Of a DNA stretch of 64,000 nt, positions 43,420 through 51,952 are shown one piece after another; position 1 is the first letter of the stretch; the number at the start of each line of letters is the position of its first letter. Source of the stretch: Arthrobacter sp. V1I7 (GTDB lineage: Bacteria > Actinomycetota > Actinomycetes > Actinomycetales > Micrococcaceae); contig NZ_JAUSYS010000001.1 of the NCBI RefSeq assembly GCF_030817015.1, positions 930,001 through 994,000 on the forward strand, written 5' to 3'. The notes beneath the pieces were generated by a model, which saw only the letters and a program-made list of their open reading frames with translations, was not told the DNA's origin and did no database searches. The translations under genes were made by a program, and so were the position numbers.

Positions 43420-44696
43420 GCCGCTGCCGCGGCCGCCTCGTGTGCCGGATGCGCCGAGGGGTGCACGACGGCGGTGATCGCCGCCGTCGTGCACGCCAGT
43501 CCGATGACGGTCAGGGCCAGCGCGGTCCAGCCGAGCGACTGGAAGACCAGCCCGCCGGCCCAGCCGATGATGCTGGAACCCAGGTAGTACGCGAGGTTGT
43601 AGAGCGAGGCGGCCTGGGCGCGGCCGGTGCTGGCGATCACTCCGGTCCAGCCTGCGCCGATGCTGTGCGCCGCGAAGAATCCGCCGGTGAACACCAGCAG
43701 CCCCAGCAGGATCAGCGGCAGTACCTGCGTGACGGTCAGCGCCAGGCCGCCCGCCATGAGTCCGGTCCCCGTGATCAGGACATTGCGCCGGCCGAACCGG
43801 AGTGTCAGGCCCGCGGACCAGCGGGCCGAGACCGTCCCGGACAGGTAGGCCAGGAAGATGAGGCTGATGGCCGTGGCGGGAAGGCTGAACGGTTCGCCCG
43901 AAAGCCGGAAACCGAGGTAGTTGTAGACAGCCACGAACCCGCCCATCAGCAGGAAAGCCTGGATGTAGAGGGCCAGCAGCCGAGGGTTCCGCCCGTGGCC
44001 GGCCAGCGTCCGGACCGCCCCGCGGAAGCCGCCTGCCGCAGCAGCCGTGAATCCCCGCGCCTTGGGCACCAGGACCAGGAACAGGACCGCGGCCGCCGTG
44101 GCCAGCACGGACACCGCCAGCGCCGCGGCCCGCCAGCCCCACAATTCACCCACGGGGCCGGCCACCATCCGCCCCGCCAGTCCGCCTAGCGTGGTGCCGG
44201 CGACGTAGCTGCCGGCGGCGAGCGCGGCATGGGCCTTGTTGACTTCCTCATTGAGGTAGGCGATGGCGATGGCCGGGATCCCGCCGAGCGCCATCCCCTC
44301 CAGCATCCGCAGGCCCAGCAGCATCGGGAAACTTGAGGCCAGCGGCACCAGGAGCCCCAGCACGGTGGCGGCCGAGATGCCCCACGTCATGGCCCGGACC
44401 CGGCCGATGCGGTCCGCCACGAACGACCACGGCAGCACGGTGACCGCGAGCCCCACCGTGGCAAGGGAGATGGTCAGCGCGGCCTCGGCCGCCGTCACCC
44501 GGAGGTCTGCCGCAAGGATGGGCAGGATTGCCTGGGTGGAGTACAGCTGGGCAAAGGTCGCGACACCGGCAAACGCCAGCCCGGCGAGGATTTTTCCGTA
44601 CGCCTTCGAGCCCTTGGCATGCCCCGCCCACGGTTGCGCGGGCTTGGGGGCCGGAAGCGTGGCCCTGGGTCGGCGGAACGGGAGGAATTGTGGCAT
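43416..44696 (-). CDS. MFS transporter, YnfM-like
   Basis: The 426-residue protein has twelve helices. Motif A-like FVADRIGRVRAMTW follows helix 2, and the loop YLNEEVNKAHAALAAGSYVAGTTLGG resembles the YnfM/AraJ-type drug-efflux subgroup. ATG 44696 has TATTCT exactly 6 nt upstream, which is why it is chosen over an in-frame start at 44732. It is divergent from a LysR regulator, the probable controller. The gene ends in CTAG shared with the convergent PLP enzyme gene. Confidence 0.87.
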   Translation of the reverse strand: MPQFLPFRRPRATLPAPKPAQPWAGHAKGSKAYGKILAGLAFAGVATFAQLYSTQAILPILAADLRVTAAEAALTISLATVGLAVTVLPWSFVADRIGRVRAMTWGISAATVLGLLVPLASSFPMLLGLRMLEGMALGGIPAIAIAYLNEEVNKAHAALAAGSYVAGTTLGGLAGRMVAGPVGELWGWRAAALAVSVLATAAAVLFLVLVPKARGFTAAAAGGFRGAVRTLAGHGRNPRLLALYIQAFLLMGGFVAVYNYLGFRLSGEPFSLPATAISLIFLAYLSGTVSARWSAGLTLRFGRRNVLITGTGLMAGGLALTVTQVLPLILLGLLVFTGGFFAAHSIGAGWTGVIASTGRAQAASLYNLAYYLGSSIIGWAGGLVFQSLGWTALALTVIGLACTTAAITAVVHPSAHPAHEAAAAAA

Positions 44697-44702
44697 CTGC
44701 CC

Positions 44703-44708
44703 AGAATA
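44703..44708 (-). promoter_or_regulatory. -10 element, probable leaderless promoter of the MFS gene
   Basis: On the minus strand TATTCT lies exactly 6 nt before ATG 44696. Confidence 0.6.
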
Positions 44709-44745
44709 GGCTTCCCCAAGCCATGCTTCCAATGCATGATTTACA

Positions 44746-44751
44746 TAGAAT
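44746..44751 (+). promoter_or_regulatory. -10 element of the LysR gene
   Basis: TAGAAT lies 36 nt before the preferred ATG, between paired CAATGC sequences (44730-44735 and 44752-44757) that could be part of a LysR operator. Confidence 0.4.
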
Positions 44752-44787
44752 CAATGCTGGAATCGGAACGATTGGGCGGTGGCCTTC

Positions 44788-45771
44788 ATGGACGTGGAGC
44801 ACAAGCAACTGGTGCAGCTGTTGCCGCTGCTGCCCCTGCTGGCGGAACTCGGCCGCACCCGGCACGTCACGGCGGCCGCCGAGGTGTTGGGTCTGCCGCA
44901 GTCGACCGTCAGCCGCGGGATCGCGCGGGCCAGCGCCATCGTTGGCACCGAACTGCTGATCCGTGACGGCCGCGGGGTGCGGCTGAGCCCTGCTGCTAAA
45001 GCACTCTTGCCGCACATCGAGGCGGCGCTGGGCGAGTTCCAGGCCGGGCTGGACCTGGTCCGGCACGAGTCCGAGGTGGTGCGCGGCCGGATCGCGGTGA
45101 CCTTCCAGCACACCTTCGGCGAGGCGATGCTGCCGCTGCTGATCAGCGCCTTCCGCAGCCGCCATCCGCAGACGTTGTTCGAGCTCAGCCAGGGCGCCAG
45201 GGACGGCTGCCTGGCGGAACTCGCCGGGGGTGATGCCGACGTGGCCCTGACCGCCCCGGTCGCGGCGCCCAGCCGGACGATTGCTTCCGCCGCGCTTTAC
45301 CGCGAGCCGCTGCGCCTGGTGGTGCATCACCGGCACCGGCTGGCAAAGCGCCGGCGCGCAGGGCTCGAGGAGATCCGGCAGGAGCCCTTTGTGGCCCTGG
45401 GGCCGGGGTATGGCATGCGCTCGCTGACCGACGCCCTGTTCCGGGAGGCGGGTTTCCGGCCCCGGATTGCCTTTGAAAGCCAGGATACCCATACCGCCCG
45501 GGGACTCGTCTCGGCCGGGCTCGGCGTGAGCATCCTGCCGCCGGGCGGCGCAGCGCCAGGCCGGCACCCCTCGGCGGACTCCGGCGAGCTGGGCTGGGTC
45601 GAGATCGCATTGGATTCCCACCTTGCCTACCGGGAGATCGGTTTGGCCTGGCGGGAACGCCGCGGGGGAGCGGGTGCCGAACCGGATCCGGTGCGGCTGT
45701 TCCGTGAGCTCGTGCTGAGCGAGGGTCCGGCGCTCCTGGCCGGATTCGTGCGGGAAGGCTCGGGCGGCTGA
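44788..45771 (+). CDS. LysR family transcriptional regulator
   Basis: The 327-residue protein has an N-terminal winged helix (LAELGRTRHVTAAAEVLGLPQSTVSRGIARASAIVGTELL) and a periplasmic-binding-like effector domain from about residue 90. It probably controls the divergent MFS gene 91 bp away. A GTG at 44779 is an alternative start. The last 20 bp of the gene, with the stop codon, lie inside the first copy of a 74-bp tandem duplication. Confidence 0.9.
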   Translation: MDVEHKQLVQLLPLLPLLAELGRTRHVTAAAEVLGLPQSTVSRGIARASAIVGTELLIRDGRGVRLSPAAKALLPHIEAALGEFQAGLDLVRHESEVVRGRIAVTFQHTFGEAMLPLLISAFRSRHPQTLFELSQGARDGCLAELAGGDADVALTAPVAAPSRTIASAALYREPLRLVVHHRHRLAKRRRAGLEEIRQEPFVALGPGYGMRSLTDALFREAGFRPRIAFESQDTHTARGLVSAGLGVSILPPGGAAPGRHPSADSGELGWVEIALDSHLAYREIGLAWRERRGGAGAEPDPVRLFRELVLSEGPALLAGFVREGSGG

Positions 45772-45898
45772 GGCCTGGCCGGGTGGCGGATTACCGCGGC
45801 CTCGCCGGATTCGCCCGAATGATGCGGGAAGGCTCGGGCGGCTGAGGCCTGGCCGGGTGGCCGACTACCGCGGCCTCGCCGGATTCGCCCGAATGATG
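45751..45898. repeat. 74-bp tandem duplication spanning the LysR stop codon
   Basis: Copy A is 45751-45824 and copy B 45825-45898; they differ at two positions. A short third start follows at 45899. Copy A contains the end of the LysR coding sequence and its TGA. Confidence 0.92.
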
Positions 45899-45947
45899 CG
45901 GGCTCGCCGTAGCCTTCCGGCGAGCGGGCACGTTTCCGGCTTTCTCG

Positions 45948-46055
45948 GCGGGGTGCGGGGTGGTGGGGTGCTGGGCGGGAAGCTCGGCGGGGTGCCGGCG
46001 GGGTGCTCGGCGGGGTGCTGGGCGGGGTGCGGGGTGGTGGGGTGCTCGGCGGGAA
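45948..46055 (+). repeat. G-rich repeat tract with G-quadruplex potential
   Basis: The plus strand holds many G3-G4 runs separated by 1-5 nt, for example GGGG TGC GGGG TGGT GGGG. A block starting GCGGGGTGCGGGG recurs at 45948 and 46022, again a 74-bp interval. It lies between the convergent LysR and nitronate monooxygenase genes. Confidence 0.8.
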
Positions 46056-46079
46056 GCCCTGCGGGGCCGCCGAGGGCGG

Positions 46080-47132
46080 TCAGTCCTCGGCCAGCAGTCC
46101 GGCCAGGATGCCTGCGACCGGTCCGGCCTGCGCCTGCTGCCAGCCGGTGCCCGCCCAGAGGTTCAGCCGCTCGGGGTCCCCGACGGCAGCCGCGGCCGCC
46201 CGCAGCGGTGCGGTGAGGTGATGGACGGCTGGGTACAGCTCGGGGGCGTCGGCATGGTCGCGGACGAACTCGTTCACCAGCGCCCGTGCCGGCCGGCCGG
46301 TGAAGGCTAACGTGAGCCGGGTCTGGGTGAAATGCGGGCTGGCCAGGGCGTCCTTGTGCAGTTTCCGGGCGCCGCTTTCATCCGAGCGGAGGAAGGCCGT
46401 GCCCAGCTGGGCAGCGTGCGCTCCCGCGGCCAGCACGGCCTGCAGCCTGCCCCGGTCCATCACGCTTCCGGCGGCGGCGAGGGGAAGGTCGACGGCGGAC
46501 CGCACCGAAGCGACCAGCTCCGCCGTCGTGCCCGGCCGGCCGGCGTCGTGCCCGCCGCTCGGTCCGCCGGCACCGCCTTGGAAGGCCGCGCTGTGCGCGC
46601 CGGCGCTCCCGTGCTGGACCACCAGCGCATCCACGCCCTGCTCCGCGGCAGCCAGTGCCTCGTCCCGGGTCGTGACGGTGGCGAGCACCGTGGAGCCGGC
46701 CCGCTGGAGCGCGCGCACCACGTCCGGGCCCGGGAGGCCGAAGACGAAACTGACCAGTTCCACCGGGTCGGCCAGGAGCGCGTCGATCTTGCCCTGCCAG
46801 GCGTCGTCGTCGTCGAGCCGAAGCGGCGGAAGCTCCATGCCGTACCGGGCCGCATCCGCCCGGAGCCGGGTGCGGTACTGCTCCAGTTGCGCTACCTGCG
46901 CCGGGGACGGACTCAGCTGCACCGGGTCGGGGACAAAAACATTCACTCCGAACCTGGCGCCGGAGGCCCGGGTGCTGCGGATCTCGGCCTGCATCGCCGC
47001 CACGCTCTTGTACCCCGCGGCGAGGAAACCCAGGCCACCCGATGCGTCGACGGCCTGCACGAACGCCGGGGTGGAGGTTCCGCCCGCCATCGGGGCGGCG
47101 ATGACGCGGGTGCCGAAGAGGGTGTGTGGCAT
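46080..47132 (-). CDS. nitronate monooxygenase
   Basis: The 350-residue FMN enzyme has the NMO/2-nitropropane dioxygenase barrel. IAAPMAGGTSTPAFVQAVDASGGLGFLAAGY is the N-terminal FMN block, VQHGSAGAHS aligns with the catalytic-His region, and AHAAQLGTAFLRSDESGA is the phosphate-binding end. It detoxifies alkyl nitronates such as propionate-3-nitronate. The ATG has CAGGAG upstream. It is divergent from the kinase gene with 36 bp between starts, so the promoters overlap. Confidence 0.9.
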   Translation of the reverse strand: MPHTLFGTRVIAAPMAGGTSTPAFVQAVDASGGLGFLAAGYKSVAAMQAEIRSTRASGARFGVNVFVPDPVQLSPSPAQVAQLEQYRTRLRADAARYGMELPPLRLDDDDAWQGKIDALLADPVELVSFVFGLPGPDVVRALQRAGSTVLATVTTRDEALAAAEQGVDALVVQHGSAGAHSAAFQGGAGGPSGGHDAGRPGTTAELVASVRSAVDLPLAAAGSVMDRGRLQAVLAAGAHAAQLGTAFLRSDESGARKLHKDALASPHFTQTRLTLAFTGRPARALVNEFVRDHADAPELYPAVHHLTAPLRAAAAAVGDPERLNLWAGTGWQQAQAGPVAGILAGLLAED

Positions 47133-47156
47133 GGCTTACTCCTGGGGACGATTCAG

Positions 47157-47162
47157 TAGGCT
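47157..47162 (+). promoter_or_regulatory. -10 element, probable leaderless promoter of the GlcNAc-kinase-like gene
   Basis: TAGGCT lies exactly 6 nt before GTG 47169. Confidence 0.7.
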
Positions 47163-47168
47163 GGTCTC

Positions 47169-48131
47169 GTGACTAATACTGACATCCCGCCGGCGGCGGA
47201 CTCTGCTTCCTCGCCTTCGGGCTCCACGGGTACTGCCCCGGTTGCGCCCGGCGGCGCCGTGATCGGGCTCGATATCGGCGGCACCAAGACACACGGTGTC
47301 CGGTTCGAAGACGGCCAGGCCGTGGCGGACGAGTCCGTGGGCAGCTCAAACGTCCAGAATGTCAGCCGCGAGGAAGCGGCCCGAAACCTCGCCGAGCTCT
47401 TCTCCCGGATCGGCGGCGGGACCGTCGCCCAGGTGTATGCCGGCGCCGGCGGGATAGACACCGACGACGACGCCGCTGCGCTCGCCGCGCTGATTGCGCC
47501 GCACGTGCCCGGCGCACGGATCACCGTGGTCCACGATTCCCGCCTCCTGCTCGCCGCCGGAGGCGCCAGTACCGGAGTCGCCGTTATCGGTGGCACGGGC
47601 TCGGCGGCCTGGGGACGGAACAGCCAGGGCGAGGAAGCGCGTGCCGGCGGCTGGGGCTACCTGCTGGGCGATGAGGGCGCCGGCTACTGGCTGGGCCGCG
47701 AGGCCGTCCGCCACACCCTGCGGCGGATGAACCAGGGCCTCGAAGCGGACGAACTCACCACCGCCCTGTTGGCATCCTGCGGGGTGGACCACCCCAACCA
47801 GCTGATCGCGCTGTTCCACTCCGCCTCCACCGGGCGGCGCTACTGGGCACAACGGGCCCGCCTAGTGGTCGAGGCGGCCGACGCGGGCCACGCAGCGAGC
47901 CGCGAACTTGTCGACCAGGCCGGCCGCGACCTGGCGCAGCTCGCGGAACAAACGCTCCGGCAGCTCGGCATCGACGGGCCGGTGATCCTGGGGGGCGGGC
48001 TGGGCATGAACGTCCCGCGGCTTCAGGAATCATTCCGCTCGGCCCTGGCCGCAGCCGGCATCAGCGACGTCCGCGTCCTGCACGAGGAGCCGGTATTCGG
48101 TGTACTCCGGCTGGTCGCCGAAAACGGCTGA
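47169..48131 (+). CDS. N-acetylglucosamine kinase-like protein (BadF/BadG/BcrA ATPase family)
   Basis: The 320-residue protein starts with a polar 30-residue extension, then the phosphate-1 motif GLDIGGTKTHGVRF, the phosphate-2 region VAVIGGTGSAAWGR and the adenosine motif VILGGGLGMNVP. It resembles eukaryote-like NagK and MurK, which phosphorylate GlcNAc or MurNAc during cell-wall recycling; the exact sugar is uncertain. The GTG start follows a leaderless-type promoter. The 3' end with its stop codon has been copied by a 50-bp duplication. Confidence 0.85.
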   Translation: MTNTDIPPAADSASSPSGSTGTAPVAPGGAVIGLDIGGTKTHGVRFEDGQAVADESVGSSNVQNVSREEAARNLAELFSRIGGGTVAQVYAGAGGIDTDDDAAALAALIAPHVPGARITVVHDSRLLLAAGGASTGVAVIGGTGSAAWGRNSQGEEARAGGWGYLLGDEGAGYWLGREAVRHTLRRMNQGLEADELTTALLASCGVDHPNQLIALFHSASTGRRYWAQRARLVVEAADAGHAASRELVDQAGRDLAQLAEQTLRQLGIDGPVILGGGLGMNVPRLQESFRSALAAAGISDVRVLHEEPVFGVLRLVAENG

Positions 48132-48192
48132 GAGCCGAAACGGCTGACGGCCGGGAACGGCTGGTCGCCGAAAAACGGCTGAGAGCCGAAAC
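48109..48192. repeat. 50-bp tandem duplication spanning the kinase stop codon
   Basis: A segment starting GGCTGGTCGCCG at 48109 recurs at 48159 with one extra A. Both contain AACGGCTGA, so the end of the gene and its stop codon are copied. Confidence 0.88.
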
Positions 48193-48222
48193 CGACGAGG
48201 GCCGGCCGGGACCACGGAAACT

Positions 48223-49260
48223 TCAGAACCGGCGGCGCGGCCTCAACTGCACGCCGGGCAGGGGAGGGGCCGGAATGCGCCCCGCCTCGCGGCCCGCCTC
48301 AGGGCCGTGGCCACGCACCAGCCCGAAGCGTGCCGCGGCGGCTGCGGGATCCGGCAGCCCGGCCTGATCTTCCCAGTCCTGCCGGGACTGTTCGATCTCG
48401 GCATGGGTGCGGCCGACGAAGTTCCACCACATCAGCAGCTCCTCCTCGAAGGGCGCGCCGCCGAGCAGGATGAATCGGGTGCCGGGGAGCGCGTCCAGTT
48501 CGAGGCCGCCGCGGCCGGTGCCGAGGAAGCCCAGGGGGCCCGGGGGTACCTCCTGGCCGTCGAGGGTGAGGCCGCCGTCGAGCACCAGGACGGCGTGTTC
48601 AAAGTCCGGGTTCAGCGGCAGGCTGAGCCGGCCGGCGCAACTGAGGTCCACCCCGACGATGGGAGAAAACATTGTCGCCGGGGACGTGGCACCGGCGAAG
48701 CTGCCTACCATTACGGTGGCCGTGTAGCCATCCCCGGTGACCTGCGGCAATTCGCGGTGCTGTTCAAACGCCGGCGCCCGGTGCCGCTCGTGCTCCGGCA
48801 GCGCCACCCAGAGCTGGAGCCCGCGCTGCAGCGGCAACTGCCCGGAGGGCTCACCCGTTCCCTCCGGTCCCTGGTCCGGGAGTACCGCGAATTCGGAGTG
48901 TGACACGCCCCGCCCGGCCGTCATGATATTGAGTTCGCCCGGCCGGACTAGCACGTCGCTGCCCACGCTGTCCCGGTGCCGGACGGTCCCGAGAAGCGGC
49001 CAGGTGACGGTCTGCAGGCCCGTGTGGGGGTGCGGGAGTACGGACATCGCGACCCGCTCGGGGCCGAAGCTGTCCAGGAAACACCACGCGCCCACCGTGG
49101 GCAGCCCCCGCTGCGGCAGTGTGCGGGACACCTTCATGGCGCGGACGCCGCCCAGCGGCACCTCGCGGGCGGGCCACAGCTGCAGGCACGGGCCGGCGCC
49201 GGGGCCCGCGTAGGCGGGCGGACAGATTTCTTCCATCGGGAGGACTTCAAGGTTGGTCAC
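48223..49260 (-). CDS. pirin family protein
   Basis: The 345-residue protein is a bicupin. The N-terminal domain carries the metal ligands HPHTG and, 45 residues later, GVSHSE, as in pirin. The C-terminal cupin (about 190-290) lacks obvious ligands. Some pirins have quercetin 2,3-dioxygenase activity; others are regulators. GTG 49260 is preferred to TTG 49266 because TAGAGT lies exactly 6 nt upstream of it. It is divergent from the NUDIX gene. Its C-terminal tail is longer and more Pro/Arg-rich than in typical pirins. Confidence 0.88.
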   Translation of the reverse strand: MTNLEVLPMEEICPPAYAGPGAGPCLQLWPAREVPLGGVRAMKVSRTLPQRGLPTVGAWCFLDSFGPERVAMSVLPHPHTGLQTVTWPLLGTVRHRDSVGSDVLVRPGELNIMTAGRGVSHSEFAVLPDQGPEGTGEPSGQLPLQRGLQLWVALPEHERHRAPAFEQHRELPQVTGDGYTATVMVGSFAGATSPATMFSPIVGVDLSCAGRLSLPLNPDFEHAVLVLDGGLTLDGQEVPPGPLGFLGTGRGGLELDALPGTRFILLGGAPFEEELLMWWNFVGRTHAEIEQSRQDWEDQAGLPDPAAAAARFGLVRGHGPEAGREAGRIPAPPLPGVQLRPRRRF

Positions 49261-49266
49261 AGTCAA

Positions 49267-49272
49267 ACTCTA
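49267..49272 (-). promoter_or_regulatory. -10 element, probable leaderless promoter of the pirin gene
   Basis: On the minus strand TAGAGT lies exactly 6 nt before GTG 49260. Confidence 0.6.
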
Positions 49273-49314
49273 GGACGGAACCGCCCGATCCGGCAGGGCC
49301 CGCGGTCCGGACAC

Positions 49315-49320
49315 TACGCT
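49315..49320 (+). promoter_or_regulatory. -10 element, probable leaderless promoter of the NUDIX gene
   Basis: TACGCT lies exactly 6 nt before ATG 49327. Confidence 0.6.
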
Positions 49321-49326
49321 GGTGGG

Positions 49327-49779
49327 ATGAGCTTGAATTTCGATACCCGCCCGGCCGCCTACGCCGTTATTGTGCGCGACGGTGCCATCCTGCTGGCGTA
49401 CTGGAAACAGGGCGGCAAGGAAGGCTGGACCCTGCCGGGCGGCGGGCTGGACCTGGCCGAGCACCCGGTGGACGGGTGCCGCCGGGAGATCTACGAGGAA
49501 ACCGGCTACGACGCCGAGATCGGCGCCATGCTGGGGGTCGACGTCGGACACTGGCCCGCGGAGATCCGGATCGACGGCGGGGAACGTGATTTCCAGTCGC
49601 TGCGGCTGGTCTACGAAGCGTGGACCACCGGCGGCGAGCTTCGGCATGAGGTGGACGGGAGCACCACGCACGCGGCCTGGATCCCCCTGACGGAGCTCGC
49701 GGGCCTGAACAAAGTCTCGCTCGTCGACGTCGCGCTCCGGCTCTACCGGGAACGGCCGCTGAGCGGCAAACTTCCCTGA
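49327..49779 (+). CDS. NUDIX hydrolase
   Basis: The 150-residue protein has a perfect NUDIX box: GGGLDLAEHPVDGCRREIYEETGYD fits GX5EX7REUXEEXGU, which binds the metal and diphosphate. It hydrolyses a nucleoside diphosphate derivative that cannot be named from sequence. It stands divergent from the pirin gene and is followed by a palindromic hairpin. Confidence 0.92.
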   Translation: MSLNFDTRPAAYAVIVRDGAILLAYWKQGGKEGWTLPGGGLDLAEHPVDGCRREIYEETGYDAEIGAMLGVDVGHWPAEIRIDGGERDFQSLRLVYEAWTTGGELRHEVDGSTTHAAWIPLTELAGLNKVSLVDVALRLYRERPLSGKLP

Positions 49780-49791
49780 CGGTTTCCCTAG

Positions 49792-49812
49792 CCGAGGTGG
49801 TGACCACCTCGG
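49792..49812 (+). terminator. palindromic hairpin after the NUDIX gene
   Basis: CCGAGGTGGT and ACCACCTCGG are separated by one base, 12 bp after the stop codon. No T-run follows, so termination is likely but not certain. Confidence 0.6.
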
Positions 49813-50129
49813 CCGCACAGGGCGACGGCCTCGATGAGCTCCTGGCCAGCTCTGTTCGACGCCGACGACGGGGGCAGTGGAAAGGGTGGGGCCGACGCCG
49901 GCGCTGACCGCCGGCCCGGTGCCTCGGGCAGGCCGGAACAGGAATCCGGGCCGGCACCCATCCAAAATCGTTGTGACACCGAAGCCAAAGGGTAGCCGCG
50001 GCGCCGCTGACTTCGTCGGCCGCGCTGGCTACGCTGGGTCTTACCCGCTTTACAGCCGAAAATCAGCGCACATATGATCAGTTTGCTGGACCGTCTGATG
50101 TTGCCGTCAACAGTTAGGTAAGCCCGGAA
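49813..50129. other. intergenic region upstream of the OpuC-like operon
   Basis: About 320 bp with no recognisable gene on either strand. The last 80 bp are AT-richer and should contain the operon promoter; TAGGTA near 50115 is a possible -10, but no clear -35 is seen. Confidence 0.4.
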
Positions 50130-51224
50130 ATGGCCGAAGCCATGATCGAGTTCCAGAGCGTTACCAAGCAGTATCAGAGCGGGCAGCCTGCCGTTGACAA
50201 CTTGACCATGTCCATCGACAAGGGCACCATCACGGTGTTCGTCGGACCCTCCGGCTGCGGAAAGACCACTTCGCTGCGGATGATCAACCGCATGGTCGAG
50301 CCGACGTCGGGGATCATCACCGTGGGCGGCGAGGACGTCACCTCCGTGCCGGCGGCAAAGCTGCGGCGGTCCATGGGCTACGTCATGCAGTCCTCCGGCC
50401 TGATGCCACACCGTTCCGTGCTGGACAACATCGCGACCGTTCCCCGTCTCAACGGGGTGTCCAAGGCCGAGGCCCGGAAACGCGCCGAGGAACTGCTCGA
50501 CGTCGTCGGGCTGGCCCCGGCGCTGGGCAAGCGCTACCCCTCCCAGCTATCCGGCGGCCAGCAGCAGCGCGTCGGCGTGGCCCGCGCACTGGCCGCCGAC
50601 CCGCCCGTGCTGCTCATGGACGAACCGTTCAGCGCCGTCGACCCGGTGGTACGCGATGAACTCCAGCAGGAACTCCTCCGGCTCCAGCAGGACTTGGCCA
50701 AGACCATTGTCTTCGTCACCCACGACATTGATGAGGCCACGGTGCTCGGGGACAAGGTGGCCGTGTTCGGCATCGGCGGCAAACTTGCGCAGTACGCCAC
50801 GCCCGAGGAAATCCTGCGGGCCCCGGCGAACGACTTTGTCGCCTCGTTTGTGGGCCGGGACCGGGGCTTCCGGCACCTCGGGTTCAGCCCGTCCGACGGC
50901 GTCACGATCCACCCTGTCCGGACCCTCACCGTCGCCGACCTCGAGCACGGGGGCAGCTCCCGGGACGACTGGCAGCTGGTGGTCGACGGTGCGCTGCGCC
51001 CGCTGGGCTGGTCCGGCCCCGGCCAGGACAACCCGATGGTCCCCGGCGGATCGCTCTTCCACAAGGGCGACACCCTCCGGCGGGCGCTGGACGCCGCGCT
51101 GTCCTCCCCCTCCGGGCTCGGCGTCGCCGTCGACCCCGACGGCGGGGTGGTCGGCGTCATCAGGGCCGATGAAGTACTGGCGGTCATCGAATCGGACCGC
51201 CGGGTCCGGCAAGGCGTTCTCTGA
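50130..51224 (+). CDS. ABC transporter ATP-binding protein, glycine betaine/choline type (OpuCA-like)
   Basis: The 364-residue protein has Walker A GPSGCGKTT, Q-loop MQSSGLMPHRSV, signature LSGGQQQRVGVA and Walker B VLLMDEPFSAVDP, followed by a C-terminal regulatory region of about 130 residues resembling a CBS pair; the second unit (RRALDAALSSPSGLGVAVDPDGGVVGVIRADEV) is the clearer one. In OpuC-type systems the CBS domains sense ionic strength. It energises uptake of compatible solutes. The stop overlaps the permease start (TGATG), beginning a four-gene operon. Confidence 0.9.
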   Translation: MAEAMIEFQSVTKQYQSGQPAVDNLTMSIDKGTITVFVGPSGCGKTTSLRMINRMVEPTSGIITVGGEDVTSVPAAKLRRSMGYVMQSSGLMPHRSVLDNIATVPRLNGVSKAEARKRAEELLDVVGLAPALGKRYPSQLSGGQQQRVGVARALAADPPVLLMDEPFSAVDPVVRDELQQELLRLQQDLAKTIVFVTHDIDEATVLGDKVAVFGIGGKLAQYATPEEILRAPANDFVASFVGRDRGFRHLGFSPSDGVTIHPVRTLTVADLEHGGSSRDDWQLVVDGALRPLGWSGPGQDNPMVPGGSLFHKGDTLRRALDAALSSPSGLGVAVDPDGGVVGVIRADEVLAVIESDRRVRQGVL

Positions 51225-51952
51225 TGGAATGGTTCCTGGCCAACAGCGGGCAGGTGTACAGCCTCGCCGGGCAGCACCTGGTGCTCGCCGTGCTGCCGAT
51301 GATCTTCGGACTGCTGATCGCGGTTCCGCTGGCCCAGTTCGCCCGGCAGAGCCGTGTCCTGCGCTCCGTCGTGGTGACGGCGTCCTCGCTGCTCTATACG
51401 ATCCCGTCGCTGGCGCTCTTCATCATCCTGCCCACCGTGCTCGCCACGAGAATTCTGGACCCGGTCAACGTTGTGGTGGCCCTGACCATTTACGCCGTCG
51501 CCCTGCTCGTCCGGGCCGCGCTGGACGCGTTTGATTCGGTCGACGAAGACCTCCGCCAGGCCGCCGTGGCGATGGGCTTCAAACCCGCCGCCCGCTTCCT
51601 GCAGATCGACCTCCCGCTCTCCCTGCCCGTGCTCTTCGCCGGGCTCCGCGTCGTCTCGGTCAGCAATATCTCGCTCGTCAGCGTCGCCGCGCTGCTTGGC
51701 ATCGGGAACCTCGGGATGCTGTTCACCTCCGGGCTGCAGCGCGACTTCGTCACCGAGGTCATCGTCGGCATTATTGCCATCCTGGTCCTGGCGCTGCTGA
51801 TGGATGCCGTGCTGGTGCTGCTGGAGCGGCTGCTTACGCCGTGGACCCGGGCCGCAGCACCGCGCGGCGCCGGCCAGGACCGGCGCATGGCCGCGACCCG
51901 GGGCCGCCGGACCAACGCACCCGCCGCAACGTCCGGAGGTGGTTCCGCGTGA
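51224..51952 (+). CDS. ABC transporter permease, glycine betaine/choline type (OpuCB-like)
   Basis: The 242-residue protein has five to six helices. The EAA-type loop DEDLRQAAVAMGFKPAARFLQIDLPLSLPVLFAG contacts the ATPase. It overlaps the ATPase gene by one base and the second permease gene by GTGA. The C-terminal 25 residues are basic and disordered. Confidence 0.9.
   Translation: MEWFLANSGQVYSLAGQHLVLAVLPMIFGLLIAVPLAQFARQSRVLRSVVVTASSLLYTIPSLALFIILPTVLATRILDPVNVVVALTIYAVALLVRAALDAFDSVDEDLRQAAVAMGFKPAARFLQIDLPLSLPVLFAGLRVVSVSNISLVSVAALLGIGNLGMLFTSGLQRDFVTEVIVGIIAILVLALLMDAVLVLLERLLTPWTRAAAPRGAGQDRRMAATRGRRTNAPAATSGGGSA

Noticed and set aside
45857..46310. Gly-rich ORFs across the G-rich tract
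   Set aside because: They arise from the repeat DNA itself, overlap the nitronate monooxygenase 3' end and have no start signal.
49813..50129. Gene fragment upstream of the OpuC-like operon
   Set aside because: Short open frames on both strands have no recognisable motif and no start signal.
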